This document shows, piece by piece, positions 56,480-64,000 of a stretch of 64,000 nt of DNA (position 1 is its first letter; each line of letters starts with the position of its first letter). Source of the stretch: Fennellomyces sp. T-0311 (lineage: Eukaryota; Mucoromycota; Mucoromycetes; Mucorales; Lichtheimiaceae). The position numbers and the translations under genes are program-made. The DNA is taken from the NCBI GenBank assembly GCA_025266875.1, contig JALLLT010000045.1:62001-126000 (forward strand). The letters run 5' to 3'. A model generated the notes under the pieces. That model saw only the letters and a program-made list of their open reading frames with translations, did no database searches and had not been told where the DNA came from.

Positions 56480-59455
56480 TTACAGCTTGTCGTAGTACTT
56501 GTCAAGGCCGGGGATGTCCTCAACAAGACCCTTTCTCTTACGGACTGCACGGATGATATCGTAGACCTTGTTACCGGCTTCCATTGGGTCACCAGACATG
56601 GCCTGCCAGTGGTCGAAGACAGCTTGAGGGAAGGCCTGACCCGCGGTGGCGGCACGCAAGTCGGCGGTGAAACCGAAAGACTCGTTGATGGGCATGTGAG
56701 CCTTGATGTTCATGATAGGAGTACCGGGGCGCTGCTCCTCAGAGAAGACGACACCGCGGCGACGGTTGAGAACAGAGTAGATGCCACCGATGGCGTTTTC
56801 GGGGCACTGGATTTCGACGAGATACATGGGTTCCTGGATACCGGGCTGGGCAGTAAGCATGGATGCGTAGACGACACGACGGAAGGTAGGGATGATCTGA
56901 CCGCCACCACGATGGATGGCATCAGCGTGAAGAACAACATCGAGGATGTTGAAACGGCAACCACGCAAGTTCTCTTCAGCCAAAGGACCTTCCTTGGTGG
57001 CCCACTGGAAGGCAGCAACACAAGAGTCCTTGATTTCGTTCAAGTACTGAACAGCCTTGGTAACATCGACAACAAGGTTAGGACCGGTGGCGTCAGGACC
57101 GAAACACCAAATCTTACGGGCCTCAGTGACGTCCCAGTTGTATTGGTCGGCAAGGATACGGGCACGAGCCTTGAAATCGTCCTTGGGGCCGATCTTGGCG
57201 GATTCGATATCACCGGAGAGCTCGTCATCCAAGGGAGCAGCACGCATGAAGATACGGTTGTGCTTGTTGGGGGACTTGGACAAGCAGTCCATGGACGACT
57301 CGGCAGTGACCGTCTCACGGTACTGGACGACGGGGTCACCAGTGCGGATGGGAACACCAGCGTGGTCTTCCTCGAGATCCTTCAAGATGATTTCCAAATG
57401 AAGTTCACCAGCACCGGCAACAATGTGTTCACCAGAGTCGGAGGTATAGGTCAAGACACAAGGATCGGACTTGGCAAGACGCTTAAGACCTTCAACAAGC
57501 TTGGGCAAGTCGTTGGCATTCTTGACTTCCACGGCAACCTGCACGACAGGAGAGACAGAGAACTTCATGACCTTCATGTTGTGAGCGACTTCGGAGGTGG
57601 TGATGGTACCAGACTTGACCAAGAACTGATCAACACCGACCAAACCAATAATGTTACCGGCAGGGCAGTCATCGATGGCCTCAACGTTACGGCCCATCAT
57701 GAGGACGGTACGCTGGATGGACTTGACAGCCAAATCGGTCTTGGTGCCAGGGACGTAGTTGGGACCCTGGATACGGACCTTCAAACCAGCACGGACGGTA
57801 CCAGAGAAGACACGACCGAAAGCGTAGAAACGACCCTTATCGGAAGTGGGCACCATCTTGGAGACATAAAGCATGAGAGGACCGTTGGGGTTACACTCAG
57901 CAATACCCTGGGCACACTCGTCGTCAGCGGGACCCTCGTACAGGTTGACGACACGGTACTTTTGGGCAGTGACAGGCGAGGGCAAGTGGATACAGATCAT
58001 TTCCAAGAGAGCATCACCGGCAGGCAAGAACTTGCGCATGACAACCTTGAGCAACTGCTTGCCCTCCAATTCCTTCTCCTCCGTCTTGAGGTTGATCTCG
58101 AGCTTGTCCAGAAGGACGGGGATCTGCTCCTTCTTGAAGTTCATGACAGCATCGAAGATGCGGTAGATGGGATCCAAAACGAACATGTTGAAGGCACGCT
58201 CCAAGGGCTTACCGCTGGCATCGGTGTCCTTGGTGGTCCACTTCTTGGTCTTGGGGTTGAAGTAGTTCTCGCCCCACAAGCGCTGCATCATCTTTTCCTT
58301 GTCAACACCGAACTTCTTGGAGTAGCGGACAGCGAATTGGCGCAGAGTGAAACCCCAGCCGTGCAAACCGGAGGCGAAGGCAACGGTACCCTTATCAGGA
58401 TAGACCTGGACATCACCAAGAGCTTCATCAAAGTAGGTGGCGATGATGACGTTCACGAATTCAATGCTACGGGCGAAAGCCTATATTTTGTCTTGATGTT
58501 AGTAACACATGCACATAATCCACCCCCTTCAAAACATCGACGTACGTTGTAAAGCTCCTCCTTCTCCAACTGCAGTTCGAGCAAAGCACGATCGATCTTG
58601 TTGATGACAATGACGGGCTTGATGCGCTCACCCAAAGCCTGACGCAAGACGGTCTCGGTCTGAACGCAGACACCTTCGATACAGTCAATGACGACAAGAG
58701 CACCATCAGTGACACGGAGAGCGGCAGTGACTTCAGAAGAGAAATCAACGTGACCAGGCGAATCGATCAAGTTAATCAAGAAATCGGGACCTAACAGACA
58801 AATGAGTTTCCATTGAATAGAGCATGCGTGTGTTTGTTGTCCGTGGAACCTCGGGCAGCAAACACACCAACAAACGACTTACCCTCGGTCTTCTGGCCCT
58901 TGATCTCCTTGACATCGTCAGGGTTCTCCAAAGCGAAGTACATGGAGATAGCGGTAGATTTGATAGTGATACCACGCTCCTGTTCGTCCTTGCGGGTGTC
59001 CATGAAACGGGTCTCACCAGCACGACCGGCAGAGATAATACCGGCCTTGGAGACCAACGAATCGGTCAGAGTGGATTTGCCGTGATCGACGTGAGCAATG
59101 ACGGACATGTTACGGACGTTCGTAACTTTGTCCTATACATACAAAACAGAATTTTGAATGGCTGGATCGAGCTGCTAGCGAGAAAAAAAATACCATCAAA
59201 CCACGGATCTCCTCAACAGTAAAGTTCTACGCGTCCAGCATTAGTATCGCGCGTGGGCTGGTTTTGCATAATTCACTTACCACTAATTAGAATGACCAGA
59301 CATGGCAACAAACAGTAATATTGTGAGCGTGTGAGCAAATTTGGCAGTTCTCACTGCATCCCCCCATTTTCCCACACATCCATCTGTTGCATAAACACAT
59401 CCATCCATTGTTCGTCGCTAACGACAACGTCTTCCCCAGAGAATAACTTACCCAT
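56480..59455 (-). CDS. EFT1: Translation elongation factor 2
   Basis: EF-2 translocates the ribosome using GTP. Exons: 59455-59452 (ATGG), 59282-59281 (TG, proposed), 59226-59194, 59132-58883, 58790-58546 and 58480-56480; total 2535 nt, 844 residues, the usual EF-2 length. The G motifs are intact: AHVDHGKST (P-loop), RGITIKSTA (switch I), [11 protein letters not shown] (G3), NKIDRALLE (G4). The diphthamide loop [12 protein letters not shown] and the C-terminus DKYYDKL are present. The conserved start MVNFTVEE is produced only if two introns (GTAAGT donors at 59451 and 59280) flank a 2-nt exon. Codon use is strongly biased, as expected of a highly expressed gene. A 702-codon open frame on the other strand is a shadow of this bias. 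Confidence 0.97.
59281..59282 (-). other. Proposed 2-nt microexon (TG) of EF-2
   Basis: On the minus strand the sequence reads CTAATTAG, then TG, then GTAAGT: an acceptor, two bases, and a donor. ATGG at 59455-59452 also sits just before GTAAGT. Joining ATGG + TG + the AACTTT exon gives Met-Val-Asn-Phe, the conserved EF-2 N-terminus; skipping the TG gives a frameshift with an early stop. Confidence 0.55.
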
Positions 59456-60300
59456 ATTGTATAACTTGAACTACGACGGTCGGTGTGTGGAAGAGCTGTC
59501 GCTAATGGCCCGCTGGCCGCCGAAACCTCCATTTTTGGGCGTAAAATAGTGCGATCTGATTCGCTCCATTTAGTTTCGTGATCGCTGCATAACGAGCGGA
59601 CACGAATATTGTTGGCACATATCTGTTTTGCTTTGGCGGACTGCAATCGCTCAGGTGATATTCTTCCACTCATTATGGTGCATGCATGCACCTCCCTGTT
59701 AATCCGCTTCCCAACGCCGCGCTTTTATTTGTTTCCGCTCTCGACAGCATTGACATATCGATGACTCCTTGTTGAGCATACGTCCGCAGCACGATCATGA
59801 CTTGACGGGTAAATATCCCGGAGTACGTGCTTTCGAATGGTAATACGTTGTCACGGAAACGTGCAACTGCCAGTTGACATGGTGATGCATTCGGTTGTTA
59901 TGCACCCCTGAATTTTTTGCGTCCATCAATAATCATGACAGAATTTGCTGAGTTGTTTTCAATGGCTGACGGGCACTTTATTATCCAAGTTATCTAGCTA
60001 CAGTCGTGCTGCCCCCCTAACGGTGGACATGTCCGCTTTTGCGGTGCCCCAAGTTACTTATAATTGCTAACGCATCAGCAACCCGCATGATCCGGCAAAC
60101 CACCGAGCCAACCCCTTTGGGCACTTGGAGCAGCATCTATCAACTGATAAGAAGCAGCGTCAGAATCGAAATCCACAACAACGGATTGCGCCTACCATCA
60201 TCAATAAGTGATCAGATGCTTGAGTAAAGACAACACACGATTGCTCGGATACTAATTTAATATATTGAAACGGGCTATTGCAACTACAGAGTTTTTTCAG
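59456..60300. other. Intergenic region, EF-2 promoter and YRA1 downstream region
   Basis: The part near 59456-59800 should hold the EF-2 promoter and 5' UTR. No TATA box or clear motif was assigned. No gene was recognised in the remainder. Confidence 0.5.
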
Positions 60301-61424
60301 TCAATGACCATGTCCTGATTGTCATCCTATAGAACGAAAACAGATAAGAAACGTTTCATGGTGCACGTTGCCAAGGCCATACCGCTCCATTATCCGTCGA
60401 CTTCATGTAGGCGTCCATTTCTTGATCAAGATCAGTGGCGCTGCGGGTTTTCCTGGCACCACCGTCGTTGCCTCGGCGATCACGGAAGTTGCGTCGTCCA
60501 CGTCCACCACTGCTATTGCCGTTGCCACTGTAAAATCATTCAGTCAGGGGAACATGAGCAATGCTGATTCCGGCTGCAGGGAAGAAAACAACTTGACAAG
60601 CTGCTTCGAAAGAGAGGGAGAGAGAGAGAGAGAGATGAAAGTATCAAACATACGTTGAGTCACCGGAGCGTCCTCCACGATGTCCAGTGGATAGTTCAAT
60701 TCGCATTGCTTGGCCTAAGCCATGGTCAGCCACTTGATCTTCAAACAGACACACAGCGACCTACCATCCAATTCCACGTTATTATACTTGGCCACGGCCG
60801 CCTCTGCATCAGCTAGACGAGCAAACTTGATTTTGGCAGTGCCCGTTGACCGACCTGAACGGTCAAAAATGATGCGGGTCTTTTCCACGCGACCCACCAT
60901 CTCAAAAAGCTCCTGTGGCAGCGTGTTAAGACATGGAAAGAGCGCAGCCCACACGCAACGTACCTGCAGATCCTTCTCAACCACATTGTAATGCAAGTTC
61001 TCAATAGCAATCTCTCGGCCATCATCAGAACGGCCTCCTCCAGAGCCGCCATGACGTGCACCTAGTCTGGATGCTAAGGACGAACGCCCACCGAAATCGC
61101 GATCATCAAACATATCATGGGTCCACTGTTTGCTGGTATCCTTGCGGCCGCCCTTTAGTATTATTAGTCACCATCCTCGCTACGCATGCACTCACTACAG
61201 CTTACGGAACGAGAGCCGCCAGAGAATCTGGGCAATTGAACAGTGCGCACAATTTGAGAAGCGGCGGGCCTGCCTGAGCCGTTGAAGCCTCCTGATCGCT
61301 TGCGAATGCCGCCAGACGAAGCTTGATGGGGCTGTCGTCGTGGTTTCTGTGGTGGTTTTGCACGATGGCTTCTTCGGTTATCCTTGATTACGTCGTCCAA
61401 AGCCTTGTCGAGTTGTGATGCCAT
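60301..61424 (-). CDS. YRA1: YRA1/ALY (REF) mRNA export adaptor
   Basis: Yra1/ALY is the TREX adaptor that couples transcription and splicing to Mex67-dependent mRNA export. The start MASQLDKALDDVIKDNRR is the N-terminal UAP56-binding REF box. An RG/basic-rich linker follows, then the RRM: REIAIENLHYNVVEKDLQ, ELFEMVGRVEKTRIIFDRSG, STGTAKIKFARLADAEAAVA and a later MRIELS strand. The C-terminus has RGRRNFRDRR and DLDQEMDAYMKSTDNG, matching the second conserved REF box (DxxMDxYM). A final intron (GTATGG...CTATAG) adds DDNQDMVID and stops at 60301. Five or more exons. The start lies 105 bp from the divergent MRP4 start. Confidence 0.9.
60616..60635 (+). repeat. (GA)n microsatellite inside a YRA1 intron
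   Basis: GAGAGGGAGAGAGAGAGAGA-type run. On the coding (minus) strand it is a CT tract, probably the polypyrimidine tract of the intron. Confidence 0.75.
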
Positions 61425-61529
61425 GCTGGTTTGTATATTCTGAGAGCAGAAGCGGAGGTTAAGGTTGGTGTAATTTTTGTTTTGGGCGCCATGTGTGTGT
61501 GACTGAGTGCTTCTTTGACGAAAACATAT
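61425..61529. promoter_or_regulatory. Short bidirectional promoter between YRA1 and MRP4
   Basis: 105 bp between divergent start codons. It includes a TTTTTGTTTTGGGCG stretch; no TATA box was assigned. Confidence 0.55.
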
Positions 61530-62533
61530 ATGGCTTCACGCACACTGTTCAAGAATGCCGTGTCTTGCACCGGCCGCATCGCCCACATTCCACCAAAAAG
61601 TATGTGTCACCCTCTCCTGCGATCACTGTGCACGGCGCTAACTTCCTTATTTCAGCCTCTTTGCGTGCTTTCTCTGTGGTGAAGCCCTTGCGACAGGAAC
61701 CCGCCGCCACCAGCGAACAGTCCAACGCAGCCGAGGCCCTGAAAGACCTTGGTATGAAACAGTAAACGACGTGAAAGCCACGCTAGCCCTCTAACAGTAC
61801 TGATTCTACAGTGCCACCTGCCGATGCAACCGTGAAAAAGCCCATTTGGCGCTCACTTGCCGAATCGGCTGAATCGATCACACCATACAACCTGTCGATC
61901 GGACGACTCTTAGCAGCAGGTTTACATTTGGGACACTCGACGTCGCTGTGGGAACCTGCAACACTCCCTTTTATCTTTGGTACCCGTGAAGGCATCAGCA
62001 TTATCAACCTGGAACACACACTTGTGTATCTGAGACGAGCATGCAACGTGGCGCGTGAAGTGGCTTACCGTGGCGGCAACATTCTTTTCGTCGGCACCCG
62101 GCCTGGATTCCAGGACTTGACAGTTGACGCTGCTCGACGATGCGAGGGTTACCACGTCTCCGGAAAGTGGATCCCCGGCACATTGACAAATGCACAGCAG
62201 GTATTGGGTCGCCACGCTACTCCGGATCCAAACGACCCTGGCCGTGTACCACAGACCTTCAAGCCTGACTTGATTGTCCTGCTCAACCCGCTTGAAAACA
62301 GAATTGCCATCCAAGAAGCACAGCTTAACATGATCCCGGTGATTGCCATCACGGACACAGACTACGACCCTCGCCGAGTAACTTATCCTATTCCTGCTAA
62401 CGATGACTCGATCCGCGGCGTGGAGCTGGTTGCCAAGGTGATATCAACGGCCGCAAAGGATGGATTGTTGCAGCGCAAACAGTTACTGGACAAGAAGCAC
62501 AAAGAGACTAGATTCGCTCGCAGAGAACAGTAA
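61530..62533 (+). CDS. MRP4: Mitochondrial small-subunit ribosomal protein uS2m
   Basis: Nuclear-encoded S2 protein of the mitochondrial ribosome. Three exons: the first (MASRTLFKNAVSCTGRIAHI) is a typical basic, Ser/Arg-rich mitochondrial presequence. The second (SLRAFSVVKPLRQEP) joins by a GTATGA...TCTACAG intron to VPPADATVKKPIWRSLAESA. Ribosomal S2 motifs follow: LLAAGLHLGHSTSLW, FIFGTREGISIINLEHTLVY, GGNILFVGTRPGFQDL, KWIPGTLTN, PDLIVLLNPLEN and VIAITDTDYDPRRVTYPIPAND, which is the conserved S2 C-terminal signature. The length and order match mitochondrial uS2. Confidence 0.92.
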
Positions 62534-64000
62534 TGCAGTTGTTTTATTATTTGTAATTTTGAAAAAAAGTTTGTGATTTCAGCAAAGGGTGCTTTCTTAT
62601 TGACGTGGTAGCCTATCGGCAACGGCTACTTAACTAAACGTATGCAAGATACAACTATTGCACTAATAGTAGGATGGTTCTGCGTTGTTGCTGGCTTGGT
62701 ACCCGTTGAACTTTTTGCTAGAGTACGATTTTCAGATCTTCCGACAAGTGTCATAAATGGCTTTTGAAGGCGAAAATGGCAAAATAGTGATAGGCAGGCC
62801 GTACGTTTTAACCGGTTGGCTGCTCAACGGTCATGATATCGCCAGACACGCGCCAATTGTGCAGGACAACCTTATGTAAAAGCGACTCAAGTATGGAAAA
62901 AAAACATAATTGGTCATACAATTATATCTGGTCATTTAATTGATATGATCCAGTGTATTGTTTTTTTAATCTCATGTGTTCAGGCTATATTAGAGAAGTT
63001 TAGTGAACGTCCATAAGATCATAAATATGAGAGAGATCTTTTTCCATATGAACGTAATAACAAGGTAACTGTGCTTTTCTTTGATCGTTTTATAGGAAGT
63101 TTAGGTTTCAATTGATGGGTACCTTTTGAAAGGCAAAAAAATTCTTATGTGTAGGAAATGGTCGAATAGCCAACTCGACTTCCTTTTTTGTTTATGATCT
63201 TATAGAGGACCATTGAACTCCCCGATTATCCTTTTACATATACGTCTGGTAACAGACATATTCACACCAAATCTATATTGCTGCATAGATAACGTCAGCA
63301 ACAACTGAGGAAGTGGATTTCTAAAATCATACCTTTTAAAGTACGTCCATTGTTTCAGAAATACTTTAACGCGACAGAGAAACCTAAATTACTTTGGCTA
63401 GCCTAGCGTGTGGGAGTTCTTACTCGTCTCCGAACACCGCCTTCTGTCCTTTTAACGTGCAGTCAGACATGTCAAGGATGGCATTGACACAGGCACTAAG
63501 TAACTTCAAGTTAACAATGTGCGTTGTGTTCGTACGCAGAGTATAGTCGGTATGTAAACTTATATAACTGAGCATTTTTGTCAATAGTCCACCGCGTATG
63601 CTTTTTTTCGCCACAATAAAGAATGCACCTTCTTTGATTATCGTATCGACGCTCCCTTTGAACGCGAGAACATGGAATCCTTCAGACTCAGTATCTCACT
63701 CAACACGACGGATTTGACAATTCATGGTATCTTGGAATTACTCCATGCTACATAACAAACATGCCACCTTTGTATTCATCTGCGAGTACGTACATGTGAC
63801 GCTAGAGAGGGCATGAACTAATCATTCGCTAGTAAATAATGGCTCACGAGCGAGTCGCTATTGTGTCTTTCAGTCTGGCTGAACGATTCGTTGATCTGTC
63901 GTTTCCAAAGACGCAATCTTTGCGGATCGGTTAAATGCTGTGATTTTCCCGTTTCCACTTAATTTCCACAGGTTGGGACCGATATATTGTGCTTCTATCT
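62534..64000. other. Intergenic region to the right edge
   Basis: AT-rich DNA after MRP4. The first part is its 3' UTR. No supported gene, RNA gene or repeat was recognised; the open frame near 63420-63614 is short and featureless. Confidence 0.5.

Noticed and set aside
56444..58552. 702-codon open frame on the + strand
   Set aside because: It lies wholly opposite the EF-2 coding exons and is a by-product of strong codon bias; composition (Asp/Gly/Leu/Val/Thr-rich) has no domain sense.
1..64000. CRISPR arrays, rRNA genes, bacterial operons
   Set aside because: No regularly spaced identical repeats, no rRNA-like conserved blocks, and all genes are intron-containing fungal genes.

Overview
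The window looks like nuclear DNA of an early-diverging filamentous fungus, most likely Mucoromycota. Supporting signs are many introns of about 50-110 nt with GTAAGT/GTATGT donors, compact housekeeping genes in alternating orientation, an ergosterol-pathway ketoreductase (ERG27), a chitin-deacetylase-family secreted protein, and AT-rich intergenic DNA carrying decayed mobile elements. No rRNA, tRNA or CRISPR array was recognised. All gene identities come from reading conserved protein motifs; no database search was run.

Left part (1-11.3 kb): a polyglutamine/coiled-coil hypothetical gene, a CKS1-like cell-cycle gene with a long N-terminal extension, and a mobile-element region. That region holds a complete-looking Mutator-like element (4441-7814) with 114-bp terminal inverted repeats, whose single gene appears to join a GCM/WRKY-type zinc finger, a MULE transposase and an OTU cysteine protease. 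Beside it lie a LINE reverse-transcriptase relic, a possible hAT-like non-autonomous element and one copy of a 0.35-kb dispersed repeat.

Middle part (11.3-44.6 kb): bHLH transcription factor, PAAF1/RPN14 proteasome chaperone, BUD21/UTP16 ribosome-biogenesis factor, FAR11/STRIP scaffold, an AT-rich repeat-bearing gap of about 5 kb containing one tentative gene, VPS18 (HOPS/CORVET), a hypothetical basic protein, ERG27, CWC2 (spliceosome), PSO2/SNM1 (crosslink repair), a gap, GDI1 (Rab recycling), a STIMATE/TMEM110 membrane protein and REV1 (translesion polymerase). Several pairs are divergent with only 105-150 bp between start codons (ERG27/CWC2, STIMATE/REV1, YRA1/MRP4), suggesting shared promoters.

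Right part (44.6-64 kb): a WWE-like hypothetical protein, a gap holding the second, inverted copy of the 0.35-kb repeat, a chitin-deacetylase-like protein whose catalytic motifs are all changed, a USP-fold ubiquitin-hydrolase-like protein lacking the catalytic cysteine, translation elongation factor EF-2 (whose conserved N-terminus can only be rebuilt with a 2-nt microexon), YRA1/ALY mRNA export factor and mitochondrial ribosomal protein uS2m (MRP4). The genes do not form one pathway. The most notable items are the transposase-OTU fusion, the apparent EF-2 microexon and the two neighbouring probable pseudoenzymes.
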